A stretch of 33,845 nucleotides of DNA from a bacterium (GCA_035529855.1 DATKVX010000023.1:1-33845), one strand, 5' to 3'. Shown: positions 1 through 8,315, counted from the first letter of the stretch. Translations and numbers: made by a program. Notes: generated by a model not told the origin, from the letters alone.

Positions 1-245
1 ATGGTGCCGGAGGGTACGGGGCGGATAAGGCCGCCGCGGCCCACGACGGCGTCGAGCGCGACGTCGCCCCGCTCTTTTAGGAAGCCGTTTACCGACGCGA
101 GGCGGCCCTCGAGCTGGTCCCACAACGCGCCACCGCCCGCCGGCGCCGGCACGGTCTCCTCCGCCTCGCAGCTCTCGCCCCGAAACAGCGCCAGCTTCGT
201 GCTGGTCGAGCCGGGGTTGATTACCAATACTAGCTCTTCGCTCAT
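1..245 (-). CDS. buk: Butyrate kinase, N-terminal part (runs off window)
   Basis: The first 81 codons of a minus-strand gene lie in the window; the rest is beyond base 1. The protein opens MSEELVLVINPGSTSTKLAL, the first phosphate-binding segment of acetokinase-family enzymes in the form typical of butyrate kinase, and later has DAVVGRGGLIRPVPSGT, also characteristic of that family. Butyrate kinases convert butyryl phosphate and ADP to butyrate and ATP; relatives use branched-chain acyl phosphates, so the substrate is not certain. The ATG at 245 is preceded by GAGG a few bases upstream. The gene diverges from the radical SAM gene. A phosphotransbutyrylase gene is often next to buk but would lie outside this window. 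Confidence 0.85.
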   Translation of the reverse strand, partial: MSEELVLVINPGSTSTKLALFRGESCEAEETVPAPAGGGALWDQLEGRLASVNGFLKERGDVALDAVVGRGGLIRPVPSGT

Positions 246-473
246 ATGCCTCGCCCGGGGCGCGGCGCGTTACGGAAATCACGATTTACCGCGTGTTTGA
301 GAGACGACGATACACCCTTTATGGTAATCGCTTAAGGCGAAAATTTACCGCGGGAGGGGAAATAAAAATTAATATACGCCGCAGGAGGCGTCAAGGAAAA
401 AATCCTTGCCTAAAGGATTATTTATTAGTAAAATCGCGTTCCGGTTTTGTTTACGTTTCGGCTAGGAGGTCTT
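246..473. other. Divergent intergenic region
   Basis: About 230 bases separate the divergent buk and radical SAM genes. The part from about 300 to 460 is clearly AT-richer than the genes. It holds a good sigma-70 type promoter for the radical SAM gene at 406-434 and a short CGCC/GGCG hairpin near 378-392. No convincing small gene or RNA gene was seen. Confidence 0.6.
406..434 (+). promoter_or_regulatory. Sigma-70-like promoter of the radical SAM gene
   Basis: TTGCCT (406-411), a 17-base spacer and TAAAAT (429-434). The predicted transcription start is near 441, about 33 bases before the ATG at 474, leaving room for the AGGAGGT ribosome binding site at 464-470. Confidence 0.6.
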
Positions 474-1742
474 ATGTGCGGCCTTAGTAAATCGGAGCTC
501 TATCGTTTCCCGTGGTCCAAAAACGACAACCCCATCGGTTGGCTCGAGGTCACCGACGTGTGCAACATCCACTGCAAGGGGTGTTACCGCCAGAACCTGG
601 AAGGCCATTTTCCGCTGGAGCGGCTTAAAGAAGAAGTCCTCGTGATGAAGGAGTACCGCAACATCGACAACGTCTCGCTCGCGGGAGGCGAACCGCTCAC
701 GCACCCGGACATCGAGGGTCTTATCGAGTTCATCCACCTCCAGGGAATCAAGCCGTACCTCCTGACCAACGGCAAGGCCGTAACCGAGGAGCGGATACGG
801 ACCCTCAAGAAGCTGGGCCTGGCCGGCGTCGCGTTCCACATCGACATGATGCAGGACCGCCAGGGCTGGGAGGGCAAGGACGAGATAGGCCTCTTGCCGC
901 TGCGCGACCAGTGCGTCGATATAATGGCGGCGGTGGGCGGCATCCCGACCTCGTTCGGCATCACCGTGTACAAGGATAACTTCGAGCAGATCCCGGACCT
1001 CGTACGGTGGGGCATCAAGAACATCAAATACGTTCAGGGCCAGACGTTCATCACGTACCGCGGCGCGATAGTGAAGCCGGGCGTCCGGTACATGGTCGGC
1101 GGCCGCGAAGTCGACATGGGGTTGGAGAAACTGGGCTACGCGACCGAGGAGGAGCCGGAGGAATTTAACATCACCTCGAACGACGTGTACAGGATAATAA
1201 GGGAGAACGTGCCGGAGTACGACGCCGCGGCGTACCTGGGCGGCACCGAGCGCCACGACTCCTTCAAGTGGCTTATTGGGTTTATGGTCGGCTCGGACGA
1301 CGGCTGGTACGGGGCAGTCGGTCGCAAGACCGTCGAGTTCTCGCAGGCGTTGTATCATCTCTTCCATGGCAGCTACTTCGCCTACTCGCGGAAATGCGGT
1401 TTGGGTCGGAAAGTGTTCCTGGCCGCCCTCTTCGACCCGAAGGTCCGCCGCCTTAGCCGCCGTTTCTTCTCCAATCCGTTCCGCTTCTTCTACAAACCGG
1501 TCTACGGCCAGAGCATCGGCATCATCCAGGCGCCGGACGTTCTGCCCGACGGCCGCGTCGACATGTGCGACGCTTGCCCGGACCTCACCGTCTACAAGGG
1601 CCAACTCATCCACTCCTGTCGGATGGACGAGTGGCGCCGCTGGGGCGGCTATATGACGCAAGTCCGCGAAGACATCGACGCCGCGCAAGAGGAGGCGCCC
1701 CCCGGCCGCAAACAGAGGAAATGCCGCGCCGCGCCGGTGTGA
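474..1742 (+). CDS. Radical SAM protein of unknown substrate
   Basis: A 422-residue protein with the radical SAM cluster motif CNIHCKGC (Cys30, Cys34, Cys37), followed by a GGEP motif in LAGGEPLTHPDIE, which contacts the SAM amino group in this superfamily. It should bind a [4Fe-4S] cluster and cleave S-adenosylmethionine to start a radical reaction. The C-terminal part has further cysteines (MCDACPDL, then HSCRMDEW) that could bind a second cluster, but their spacing is not a standard SPASM domain. The ATG at 474 is chosen because AGGAGGT lies four bases upstream; an earlier in-frame start at 447 has no ribosome binding site. The gene stands alone between its own promoter and terminator, so context does not reveal the substrate. 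Confidence 0.85.
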   Translation: MCGLSKSELYRFPWSKNDNPIGWLEVTDVCNIHCKGCYRQNLEGHFPLERLKEEVLVMKEYRNIDNVSLAGGEPLTHPDIEGLIEFIHLQGIKPYLLTNGKAVTEERIRTLKKLGLAGVAFHIDMMQDRQGWEGKDEIGLLPLRDQCVDIMAAVGGIPTSFGITVYKDNFEQIPDLVRWGIKNIKYVQGQTFITYRGAIVKPGVRYMVGGREVDMGLEKLGYATEEEPEEFNITSNDVYRIIRENVPEYDAAAYLGGTERHDSFKWLIGFMVGSDDGWYGAVGRKTVEFSQALYHLFHGSYFAYSRKCGLGRKVFLAALFDPKVRRLSRRFFSNPFRFFYKPVYGQSIGIIQAPDVLPDGRVDMCDACPDLTVYKGQLIHSCRMDEWRRWGGYMTQVREDIDAAQEEAPPGRKQRKCRAAPV

Positions 1743-1763
1743 TATTAAACTAAAAAGGCTACG

Positions 1764-1790
1764 GGCGGCCCGTCGGGGCCGCCTTTTTTT
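1764..1790 (+). terminator. Rho-independent terminator
   Basis: An 8-bp stem GGCGGCCC/GGGCCGCC with loop GTCG is followed by seven T. It lies 21 bases after the radical SAM stop codon. Confidence 0.85.
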
Positions 1791-1871
1791 ATAATGAAAC
1801 GCTGTATTTATTCGGTTTATTAAACGTTTCGCCGCCTGTTCCGTCTAAAAAGTAAAGAGCGAGGTGGAGAT

Positions 1872-1964
1872 ATGTTCGCGTGGCAAGTAGCTTTGGGCGT
1901 CGAGTTGTTGGTGGTCCTAGTGGCGTTTTTCGTCTTCCTCAAGGCCTCGAGCGCGGCGAAATGA
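1872..1964 (+). CDS. 30-residue membrane peptide
   Basis: A very short open frame encodes a 30-residue peptide beginning MFAWQVALGVELL, almost wholly one transmembrane helix, ending in a short polar tail (KASSAAK). A GAGGTGGAG ribosome binding site lies just upstream and a strong terminator follows, so the unit looks like a complete transcript. It is clearly related to the first 29 residues of the next protein (MHGWDIALALELL): shared are the Trp at position 4, the ALxxELL core and the F(L)KAxxA end. Function is unknown. It could be a regulatory partner that pairs with the longer relative in the membrane, or a decayed copy of its 5' end. Real translation is likely but unproven. Confidence 0.6.
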   Translation: MFAWQVALGVELLVVLVAFFVFLKASSAAK

Positions 1965-2018
1965 TGAAGAGGAAGTGGGCCGAACGCGGCGCTTAGCACC
2001 GACGGCGTTATAAGTTTC

Positions 2019-2042
2019 GGCGGCCTTCGGGCCGCCTTTTTT
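2019..2042 (+). terminator. Rho-independent terminator
   Basis: A 7-bp stem GGCGGCC/GGCCGCC closed by a stable TTCG tetraloop is followed by six T. It ends the unit that carries the 30-residue membrane peptide. Confidence 0.85.
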
Positions 2043-2110
2043 ATTTTAAGGCCGGCTGAAGCGTTTTTATGTTATTATTAAGTGAACGATCAAGTAAAGG
2101 TGGTGAGGAC

Positions 2111-2518
2111 ATGCACGGTTGGGACATAGCGTTGGCCCTCGAGCTCCTGGCGTTGCTCTTCGGCTTCATTCTATGGTTCAAAGCCGCGAGAGCCGAGGGC
2201 GGCCCGAAGAAGCTCGCCAAGGTCGTCTCGATCGTCGTAATTATTTTGGCCGTTCTTCTCGCGGCGTGCACGGTCACGCGGGCGTTTATGTACGCGGGCG
2301 CGGGGAAGGCGGGGCCGTACGGGCCCGGCCATAAATGTTGCATGATGATGCAACACGGCGGCTTCGAGGAAGGCAAGTGCCCGTGTTGCGGCGCGGCTTA
2401 CGGAAAAGGGCACGGCCCCGGTATGGGTAAGGGGCGCGGCCTGGGCCCGGGTATGGGCGGCAAGTTCCCCTGCCCGTGGATGGAAGAGCCGGCTCCCGAG
2501 GAACCGAAGACCGAGTAA
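2111..2518 (+). CDS. Small membrane protein with Cys/Met/His-rich tail
   Basis: A 135-residue protein with two N-terminal transmembrane helices (about residues 5-23 and 35-57) and a tail with likely metal ligands: KCCMMMQHGG, CPCCGAAYGKGHGPGMGKG and repeats of GPGMG. Clustered Cys, Met and His next to a Cu+-exporting ATPase gene suggests metal, perhaps copper, binding on one face of the membrane; this is inference. The ATG at 2111 has GGTGAGG just upstream; an earlier in-frame start at 2069 lies in poor context. The first 30 residues resemble the whole of the preceding 30-residue peptide. It has its own terminator, so it is not in one transcript with the ATPase gene unless there is read-through. 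I do not recognise a named family. Confidence 0.75.
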   Translation: MHGWDIALALELLALLFGFILWFKAARAEGGPKKLAKVVSIVVIILAVLLAACTVTRAFMYAGAGKAGPYGPGHKCCMMMQHGGFEEGKCPCCGAAYGKGHGPGMGKGRGLGPGMGGKFPCPWMEEPAPEEPKTE

Positions 2519-2539
2519 CGACGTTAGAGACTCCGAGGA

Positions 2540-2565
2540 GGGTAGGCTTGGCCTACCCTTTTTTT
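2540..2565 (+). terminator. Rho-independent terminator
   Basis: An 8-bp stem GGGTAGGC/GCCTACCC with a TTG loop is followed by seven T. It terminates the Cys/Met-rich membrane protein gene. Confidence 0.85.
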
Positions 2566-2571
2566 ACCTCC

Positions 2572-2606
2572 CCGCCGGCGGTCGATTCCGCCGCGGCGGT
2601 TTTTTT
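2572..2606 (+). terminator. Second hairpin plus T-run before copA
   Basis: An imperfect GC-rich hairpin (CCGCCG pairing with CGGCGG, bulges inside) is followed by seven T. It may be a back-up terminator, or the T-run may simply belong to the copA promoter region that starts here. Confidence 0.35.
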
Positions 2607-2620
2607 GGTATAATTATACC
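2607..2620 (+). promoter_or_regulatory. Perfect 14-bp palindrome over the copA -10 box
   Basis: GGTATAATTATACC is a perfect inverted repeat and contains TATAAT (2609-2614), about 40 bases before the copA start. No good -35 box was seen at the right spacing. A weak -35 plus a dyad on the -10 is what one expects where a dimeric repressor or activator controls the gene. Which metal regulator would bind is not known. Confidence 0.45.
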
Positions 2621-2656
2621 CGCGGCGGGCCCGGCCGCAATATCCGGCGAATCAAC

Positions 2657-4996
2657 ATGAAAACGGTTACGTTCCCCATATCCGGCATGACGTGCGCGAC
2701 GTGCGTAGCGACCAACGAGAAGGCGCTGCGCGCGCTGCCGTTCGTCAAAGAGGTGGCAGTAAACCTGGCCGCGGAGAAGGGGACCGTGACGTACGACGAC
2801 GGCCGTGGCCGCTTCGGCGAGTTGGTCAAGGCCGTCCGCGGCGCCGGCTACGACGTCCCGACCGAGAAGGCGGTCCTGCGCATCGGCGAGATGACGTGCG
2901 CGACGTGCGTCGCCAACGTCGAGGACTTCGTCGGCGCCCTGCCCGGCGTGGCCTCCATCGGCGTAAACCTGACGGCGGGGCTGGCGCGCGTCGAGTACGT
3001 CCCCTCGGTCGTATCGCTCGCCGAAATTAAGGGCGTAATCCGCGACCTGGGATACAAAGCCGAAGAGGAGCGGGCGGTTACTCCGACGGGACGTCTTTCC
3101 CCCGCTTTAAAGAGGCTCATATTCGCGGCCGCGTTCACGGCGCCCCTCTTCGTAATCGGGATGTTTTTGCGCTTCCGCTACGACGGCTGGGTGATGCTCG
3201 CGCTCGCGACGCCGGTGCAGTTCTGGGCCGGGTGGCAATTCTACGTCAAGACCGTGCGGGGGGTCCGCCGCGGCATCCTGGGGATGGACGCCCTCATCGC
3301 GATGGGCACGAGCACCGCCTACGGGTACAGCTTGTACGAGCTGCTCTTCGGCCGTACCGGCCACTACTACTTCGAGACCGCGGCCATGATAATCACGCTT
3401 ATACTCTTCGGCCGCTGGCTGGAGAACCGCGCCAAAGGCCGCGCCTCCGCCGCCATCCAGAAGCTCCTCGAGCTTACGCCGCCCGTGGCCCATAAAATAG
3501 CGGACGGCGAAACGCGCGACATCCCGGTGGAGGAAGTAGCGGTCGGCGACCGGCTGCTCGTCAAGCCGGGCGAGCGCGTGCCGGTGGACGCCGACGTGGC
3601 CGAGGGCGTTTCCGCGGTCGACGAGTCGATGCTGACCGGCGAGCCGATGCCGGTGAGGAAGACGGTGGGCGACGCCGTCGTCGGCGGGACCGTGAACCAG
3701 ACCGGTGCCCTCACGATCGTCGCGACCAAGGTCGGTGCCGATACCGTCCTGGCGCAAATAGTCCGGATGGTGGAGGAGGCGCAGGGGTCCAAGGCGCCGG
3801 TCCAGAAGTTGGCGGACAAGGTAGCCGGCGTCTTCGTGCCTACGGTTTTCGCCGTTGCGGCCTTGACGTTCGCCGCGTGGCTTGTAACCGGCCACGCGCT
3901 CGAGCCGGCCATAATCGCCGCGGTGGCGGTGCTGGTCATCGCGTGCCCGTGCGCGCTGGGGCTCGCGACGCCCACCGCCGTTACGGTGGGCACCGGGAAG
4001 GGGGCCGAGCTGGGGGTCCTGTTCCGCGACGCCGAGAGCCTGGAACTTATGGGGCGCGTCACCGTCGTAGCCTTCGACAAGACCGGGACCATAACCAAAG
4101 GCGCGCCGGCGGTGGTGGCGTTCGCGCCGGCTGAGGGCGTGACGGAGGAGGAGCTCGCGACGTACGCCGCCGCGGTGGAGCGGCTGAGCGAGCACCCCGT
4201 CGCGGCCGCGGTCGTCGCCGCCGCCCAAGGCCGCGGCCTGACGCTGCCCGAAGTGGCCGACTTCGACTCCACGACCGGCCGGGGCGTCGCCGCGACGGTT
4301 AACGGTGAGCGCGTGTTGGTGGGAAGCGTGCGCTTCATGAGCGAGAACGACGTCTCGCTCGACGGCATGGAGGGTAGGCTGGCGGAGATGGAGGCGCAGG
4401 GAATCACCGCGGTGGCGGCGGCGCGCGACGGCAAGCTGTTGGGGTTGATCGGCGTGGCCGACGAGCTAAAACCCGGCGCGCGCGAGGCGGTGTCCGCGCT
4501 GGCCCGGGCGGGCGTCGCGACGGCGATGCTCACCGGCGACAACGAGGCCACCGCCGCGGCCATCGCCGGCGAGGTCGGCATCGCGGACGTGCGGGCGCGG
4601 CTGCTGCCGGCCGACAAGCTCGAGGTCTTAAACGGTTGGAAGCAGAAGGGCGAGATCGTCGCGATGGTGGGGGACGGCATCAACGACGCGCCGGCGCTGG
4701 CGGCCGCCGACGTGGGCGTGGCCATCGGAACCGGGACCGACATCGCGCTGGAGGCCGCGGACGTGGCGCTGATGTCGGGGGACCTGGCGGGCGTCCCCCG
4801 CGCCTACCGGCTCAGCCGCCGCACCCTCCGCAACATCAAACAGAACCTGTTCTTCGCGTTCTTCTACAACTCCGCGGCCATCCCGCTTGCCGCGCTCGGT
4901 TTGCTGAACCCTATGATCGCCGCCGGGGCCATGGCGATGTCGTCGGTATCGGTCGTGACGAACGCGCTGCGCTTGAAGAGGTTCCGGGGGGATTAG
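2657..4996 (+). CDS. copA: Cu+-exporting P1B-type ATPase
   Basis: A 779-residue P-type ATPase that pumps Cu+ out of the cytoplasm using ATP. Order of domains: two N-terminal heavy-metal (HMA) domains, each with MTCATC (Cys13/Cys16 and Cys81/Cys84); transmembrane helices; the actuator motif TGEP; the membrane copper motif CPC (Cys430-Pro-Cys432); the phosphorylated Asp474 in DKTGT; the SEHP motif of the nucleotide-binding domain; [10 protein letters not shown]; and the last membrane pair with YN and MSSVSVVTN, the signature of the Cu+ subgroup. It is full length. The ATG at 2657 has only a weak ribosome binding site. The promoter carries a perfect palindrome. The Cys/Met-rich membrane protein just upstream may work with it. 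Confidence 0.95.
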   Translation: MKTVTFPISGMTCATCVATNEKALRALPFVKEVAVNLAAEKGTVTYDDGRGRFGELVKAVRGAGYDVPTEKAVLRIGEMTCATCVANVEDFVGALPGVASIGVNLTAGLARVEYVPSVVSLAEIKGVIRDLGYKAEEERAVTPTGRLSPALKRLIFAAAFTAPLFVIGMFLRFRYDGWVMLALATPVQFWAGWQFYVKTVRGVRRGILGMDALIAMGTSTAYGYSLYELLFGRTGHYYFETAAMIITLILFGRWLENRAKGRASAAIQKLLELTPPVAHKIADGETRDIPVEEVAVGDRLLVKPGERVPVDADVAEGVSAVDESMLTGEPMPVRKTVGDAVVGGTVNQTGALTIVATKVGADTVLAQIVRMVEEAQGSKAPVQKLADKVAGVFVPTVFAVAALTFAAWLVTGHALEPAIIAAVAVLVIACPCALGLATPTAVTVGTGKGAELGVLFRDAESLELMGRVTVVAFDKTGTITKGAPAVVAFAPAEGVTEEELATYAAAVERLSEHPVAAAVVAAAQGRGLTLPEVADFDSTTGRGVAATVNGERVLVGSVRFMSENDVSLDGMEGRLAEMEAQGITAVAAARDGKLLGLIGVADELKPGAREAVSALARAGVATAMLTGDNEATAAAIAGEVGIADVRARLLPADKLEVLNGWKQKGEIVAMVGDGINDAPALAAADVGVAIGTGTDIALEAADVALMSGDLAGVPRAYRLSRRTLRNIKQNLFFAFFYNSAAIPLAALGLLNPMIAAGAMAMSSVSVVTNALRLKRFRGD

Positions 4997-5015
4997 GCCG
5001 GCAGGAATGCCGGCC
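4996..5015 (+). terminator. Hairpin overlapping the copA stop codon
   Basis: An 8-bp perfect stem GGCCGGCA/TGCCGGCC with loop GGAA starts at the last base of the copA stop codon. There is no T-run, so it may protect the 3' end rather than terminate. Confidence 0.4.
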
Positions 5016-5034
5016 CCACCATAATAATACGAAA

Positions 5035-5055
5035 CGGCGGGCTTAAAGCCCGCCG
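5035..5055 (+). terminator. Weak terminator hairpin after copA
   Basis: An 8-bp stem CGGCGGGC/GCCCGCCG with loop TTAAA is followed only by the pyrimidine-rich CTCCTTTC. Probably the end of the copA transcript, with a poor T-run. Confidence 0.5.
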
Positions 5056-5336
5056 CTCCTTTCATAATTTATTAATTACTTCCGGGCAAAATAATTCCCT
5101 TTAAGCGGTGGCCGGATGTAATTATTCATATTGACATCGCCAATATTATATGTTATTCGTTCGGCTCCCGGATAATTATGGTTCCGGAAACAGTTTATAC
5201 GTGATAATTATTATTATGTATAGCCGAATTAACGGGAGGAAATTAATCGTAAATCGGCGAGAGGAGCCGCGCTCGACGCGCGGTTGCGGCCGGAAATAAG
5301 ACCGGCCCGGGCGGCCGGCAATAGAGGAGGTCTCGG
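5056..5336. other. AT-rich intergenic region before the inositol-phosphate synthase gene
   Basis: About 280 bases without a gene. The stretch 5060-5240 is strikingly AT-rich for this window. It contains TTGACA at 5131-5136, but the matching -10 at about 17 bases (TATTCG, 5154-5159) is poor, so the promoter call is weak. The last 100 bases are GC-rich leader with a small hairpin (GGCCGG/CCGGCC around 5289-5308) and the AGAGGAGG ribosome binding site at 5323-5330. I did not recognise a riboswitch or small RNA. Confidence 0.5.
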
Positions 5337-6533
5337 ATGTCCAAGGTTAAAGTCGGCATCATCGGCGTAGGCAACTGCGCCTCCAGTTTCGTGCAGGGGG
5401 TGGAATATTACAAGAACGCCCGCGAGGACGAACGGGTCCCGGGCCTGATGCACGTCAACCTCGGCGGCTACCGCGTCAAGGATATCGAGTTCGTGGCGGC
5501 GTTCGACATCGACAAGAACAAGGTGGGCCGCGACGTGGCGGAGGCGATATATACCTCCCCCAACAACACCTATAAATTCTGCGACGTGCCGAAGCTGGGC
5601 GTCAAGGTGGAGCGGGGAATGACCCACGACGGCCTGGGTAAATATTTAAAACAGGTTATAAAGAAGGCCCCCGGCCCCACCGCCGACATCGTCGAGATTC
5701 TCAAGCGGACCAAGTGCGACGTCGTCGTTTCGTACCTGCCGGTGGGGTCGGAGATGGCGACGAAGTGGTACGTAGAGAAAGTGCTGGACGCCGGCTGCGC
5801 CTTCGTCAACTGCATCCCGGTCTTCATCGCCCAGGAGGACTACTGGCGGAAGGAGTTCGAGAAGCGCGGCCTGCCGGTCGTCGGCGACGACGTCAAGTCG
5901 CAGGTGGGGGCGACCATCGTCCACCGCGTACTGGCCAACCTCTACAACGACCGCGGCGTCCGGTTGGAGCGCACCTACCAGCTCAACGTCGGCGGCAACA
6001 TGGACTTCTACAACATGCTGGAGCGCGAGCGGCTGGAATCCAAGAAGGTATCGAAGACGCAGGCCGTAACGTCGCAGCTGCCGTTCGACATCGGCGCCGA
6101 CAACATCCACATCGGCCCCAGCGACTACGTCGCCTGGCTCACCGACCGCAAGTGGGCGTTTATCCGGCTGGAGGGGCGGACCTTCGGCGACGTGCCGCTC
6201 AACGCCGAGCTCAAGCTCGAGGTGTGGGACAGCCCCAACTCCGCCGGCATCGTCATCGACGCGGTACGGTGCGCGAAGCTCGCGCTCGACCGCGGCATCG
6301 CCGGCGCGCTCATCGCCCCGTCGTCGTACTTCATGAAGTCGCCGCCCGAGCAATTCCCGGACGACGTGTGCCGCCGGATGGTGGAGGACTTCATCGCCGG
6401 CAAGGGCGTCGACAACGAGCGGGCGCTGGAGAAGGCGGCCAAGCCGGACGTGGGCGTGCCGGCGGCCAAGCGCAAGCGCGGCCCCAAGGCTCGCGCCAAG
6501 AAGAAGGTTCCCGCCGGCGCCGCGAAGAAATAG
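5337..6533 (+). CDS. ino1: Inositol-3-phosphate synthase
   Basis: A 398-residue enzyme of the NAD-dependent family that turns glucose 6-phosphate into 1L-myo-inositol 3-phosphate, the first step to inositol lipids and inositol solutes. The Rossmann nucleotide motif GVGNCASS sits at residues 10-17. [12 protein letters not shown] and [20 protein letters not shown] are typical of the short bacterial and archaeal enzymes, and the length fits once the tail is subtracted. The last 30 or so residues are an unusual Lys/Arg/Ala-rich tail (from about residue 366) that is not part of the catalytic fold. The start has AGAGGAGG upstream. The thymidylate kinase gene follows after 20 bases, so the two may be co-transcribed. 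Confidence 0.9.
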   Translation: MSKVKVGIIGVGNCASSFVQGVEYYKNAREDERVPGLMHVNLGGYRVKDIEFVAAFDIDKNKVGRDVAEAIYTSPNNTYKFCDVPKLGVKVERGMTHDGLGKYLKQVIKKAPGPTADIVEILKRTKCDVVVSYLPVGSEMATKWYVEKVLDAGCAFVNCIPVFIAQEDYWRKEFEKRGLPVVGDDVKSQVGATIVHRVLANLYNDRGVRLERTYQLNVGGNMDFYNMLERERLESKKVSKTQAVTSQLPFDIGADNIHIGPSDYVAWLTDRKWAFIRLEGRTFGDVPLNAELKLEVWDSPNSAGIVIDAVRCAKLALDRGIAGALIAPSSYFMKSPPEQFPDDVCRRMVEDFIAGKGVDNERALEKAAKPDVGVPAAKRKRGPKARAKKKVPAGAAKK

Positions 6534-6553
6534 CGCCGGGTGGTGGCACAAAT

Positions 6554-7198
6554 ATGCCGCGAGGAAAGCTCATAACCTTCGAGGGCGTCGAGGGCGCCGG
6601 CAAGACGACCCAGCTCGAGCGCGCCGCGGCCTACCTCCGCGACGCCGGCGTCGAGGTCGCGGTCGCCCGGGAGCCCGGCGGCACCGCCGTCGGCGAGCAG
6701 GTCCGCGAAATCCTGCTCAGCCGCGAGAACGCGTCGATGGCGCCGCTCGCGGAATTGTACCTGTACCTGGCGGCGAGGGCGCAGCTGGTGGCCCAGGTGG
6801 TCGCGCCGGCCCTCGCCGCCGGGACCTTCGTCCTCCTCGACCGCTACGTCCACTCCACGCTGGCCTATCAGGGTTACGGCCTGGGCGTGGACCTGGGCGG
6901 CGCGTCGGCCGGGGAGAACCTCGCGAAGCTGCGCGAGCTGTGCCGGGCGACGGTCGGCGACGCGTGGCCCGATTTGGTTATCGTGCTGGACGTCGAGGCG
7001 GAGGCGGGGTTCGCGCGGCTGGCGGGCGAGGCGCCGGACCGGATAGAGTCGCGCGAGCTCGCGTTTCACCGCCGCGTGCGGGACGGCTTCATAACGCTGG
7101 CGGCCGAGGAGCCGGCGCGGGTAGTGGTCGTCGACGCCTCGCCTCCGGTGGAGGAGGTATTCGCCGCCGTCAAGGCCGCGCTCGCGAGCGTTTTATGA
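6554..7198 (+). CDS. tmk: Thymidylate kinase
   Basis: A 214-residue kinase that makes dTDP from dTMP and ATP for DNA synthesis. It has the P-loop GVEGAGKT (residues 11-18), REPGGT after the second strand, DRYVHSTLAYQG (the DR motif and dTMP-binding loop) and DRIESRELAFHRRVRDGF in the lid and helix region. The ATG at 6554 is chosen because the P-loop follows at the usual distance; the reading frame stays open far upstream but only as a shadow of ino1. GGTGG lies about a dozen bases upstream. The neighbouring gene encodes the DNA polymerase III delta-prime subunit, a very common tmk neighbour, although a terminator separates them here. Confidence 0.95.
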   Translation: MPRGKLITFEGVEGAGKTTQLERAAAYLRDAGVEVAVAREPGGTAVGEQVREILLSRENASMAPLAELYLYLAARAQLVAQVVAPALAAGTFVLLDRYVHSTLAYQGYGLGVDLGGASAGENLAKLRELCRATVGDAWPDLVIVLDVEAEAGFARLAGEAPDRIESRELAFHRRVRDGFITLAAEEPARVVVVDASPPVEEVFAAVKAALASVL

Positions 7199-7227
7199 CG
7201 AGCCGCATCGCAACCGTTAACGACGAA

Positions 7228-7249
7228 ACCCGCCGCCGGGCGGGTTTTT
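7228..7249 (+). terminator. Rho-independent terminator after tmk
   Basis: A 7-bp stem ACCCGCC/GGCGGGT with loop GCCG runs into five T. It lies 30 bases after the tmk stop codon and implies that the next gene has its own promoter. Confidence 0.7.
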
Positions 7250-7274
7250 CGCGGCCGGCGACTTCCGGCCTTGG

Positions 7275-7303
7275 TTGCGTAATCGGCGATAGTTTTGTAG
7301 AAT
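7275..7303 (+). promoter_or_regulatory. Promoter candidate at the start of the delta-prime gene
   Basis: TTGCGT (7275-7280), a 17-base spacer and TAGAAT (7298-7303), just after the tmk terminator. The predicted start of transcription (about 7310) falls beside the in-frame GTG at 7311, so translation could be leaderless from that GTG rather than from the ATG at 7302, which lies inside the -10 box. Confidence 0.45.
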
Positions 7304-8315
7304 GAGCGCCGTGAGCGACGAGCACCCCAAGCGCTGGACCTTCGCCGAGCTGCCGTACCAGCGCGAGGCGGCGGCGGCGCTGGCGCGGGCGCTGGGGAGC
7401 GGCCGGCTGGCGCACGCCTACCTCTTCGCCGGGCCGCGGGGCGTGGGCAAGGAGGCGGTGGCGTACGCGCTGGGGGCCGCGGCGCTGTGCCGCGAGAAGC
7501 CGCTCGAGGGCTGCGGCGCGTGCAACACGTGCCGCCGCGTCTTCGCCGACGTGCACCCCGACTTCCGGCGCTACGAGGCGCCGGGGATGCATTTCGACAT
7601 CGACCGGGTGCGGGAAATTCTGGCGGAGGCGGGCCGGCCGCCGAGCGAGAGCCCGCGCAAGGTCCTCCTCGTGGTCGAGCCCGAGAAGATGACCTATCGC
7701 AGCGACGCTCCCGCCAATGCCTTCCTCAAGACGCTGGAGGAACCGCCCGGGCGTACGACGACCTTCGTCCTCGTCTCGCACGACCCGCGCCAGCTTTTGC
7801 CTACGGTCGTCTCGCGGTGCGTGAACGTCCACTTCCCCCGGCTGACGGCGGCGGAGCTTGCGGAGGCGCTGGTGCGCGAGCGCGGCGTGCCGGCGGCGGA
7901 GGCGGCCGACGTCGCGCGGAAGGCCGACGGGACGCTGGAGGGCGCGGCGGCCGCGGTGGACGAAGAGCAGCTCGGGCGACTCGAGGCCGCCCTCCGTATT
8001 ATGGAGGAGCTGGCGGCGGGCGGCGTGGTCGAGGCGCTGGGCGCGGCGCAGATTACGCGGGGCCGCGAGGAGGCGCTGGCCCTGGTCGCGGCGTGGGCGG
8101 ACTTGACGCACGAGCTGGCGGCGGTGCGCGGCGGCGCGCCGGATACGCTCCGCCTCGAGGCGCTCGAGGGCCGCGTACGGGCGCTCGCCGGGAGCGGCCG
8201 TCTGGTGACCCCGGAGCAAGCGTGGGAAGCGCTGGCCCGGGCCGCGGCGGCGCTCCGCGACAACAGCAACGTCGCGCTTACGCTCGAGGAGTTGTTCCTG
8301 GAGTTGACGGCGTAG
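7302..8315 (+). CDS. holB: DNA polymerase III delta-prime subunit
   Basis: A 337-residue AAA+ protein of the clamp loader. It has a P-loop-like GPRGVGKE (from Gly44), in which the usual Ser/Thr after Lys50 is Glu; the four-cysteine zinc module of this family (Cys63, then CGACNTC with Cys71, Cys74, Cys77); LKTLEEPP; and VSRC, the SRC motif that supports ATP hydrolysis in a neighbouring subunit. Delta-prime itself often does not bind ATP, which fits the altered P-loop. The C-terminal part is rich in Ala and Arg and poorly conserved, as usual. The start may be ATG 7302 or GTG 7311; the promoter position favours GTG 7311. No ribosome binding site is seen. Confidence 0.88.
   Translation: MSAVSDEHPKRWTFAELPYQREAAAALARALGSGRLAHAYLFAGPRGVGKEAVAYALGAAALCREKPLEGCGACNTCRRVFADVHPDFRRYEAPGMHFDIDRVREILAEAGRPPSESPRKVLLVVEPEKMTYRSDAPANAFLKTLEEPPGRTTTFVLVSHDPRQLLPTVVSRCVNVHFPRLTAAELAEALVRERGVPAAEAADVARKADGTLEGAAAAVDEEQLGRLEAALRIMEELAAGGVVEALGAAQITRGREEALALVAAWADLTHELAAVRGGAPDTLRLEALEGRVRALAGSGRLVTPEQAWEALARAAAALRDNSNVALTLEELFLELTA

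Noticed and set aside
1-300. Plus-strand frame of 99 codons at the window start
   Set aside because: It lies opposite the butyrate kinase N-terminus, whose family motifs are clear on the minus strand.
462-1688. Long minus-strand open frame of 408 codons opposite the radical SAM gene
   Set aside because: It is antisense to a gene with clear catalytic motifs, a promoter, a ribosome binding site and a terminator; its own protein is Arg/Val/Ala/His-rich with no motif, typical of GC-rich shadow frames.
3367-4743. Minus-strand frame of 458 codons inside copA
   Set aside because: Ser/Thr/Ala-rich translation without domains, wholly inside a well-supported P-type ATPase gene.
5056-5336. Possible riboswitch or small RNA in the AT-rich region before ino1
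   Set aside because: Small hairpins exist, but no conserved aptamer core or terminator/antiterminator pair could be recognised.
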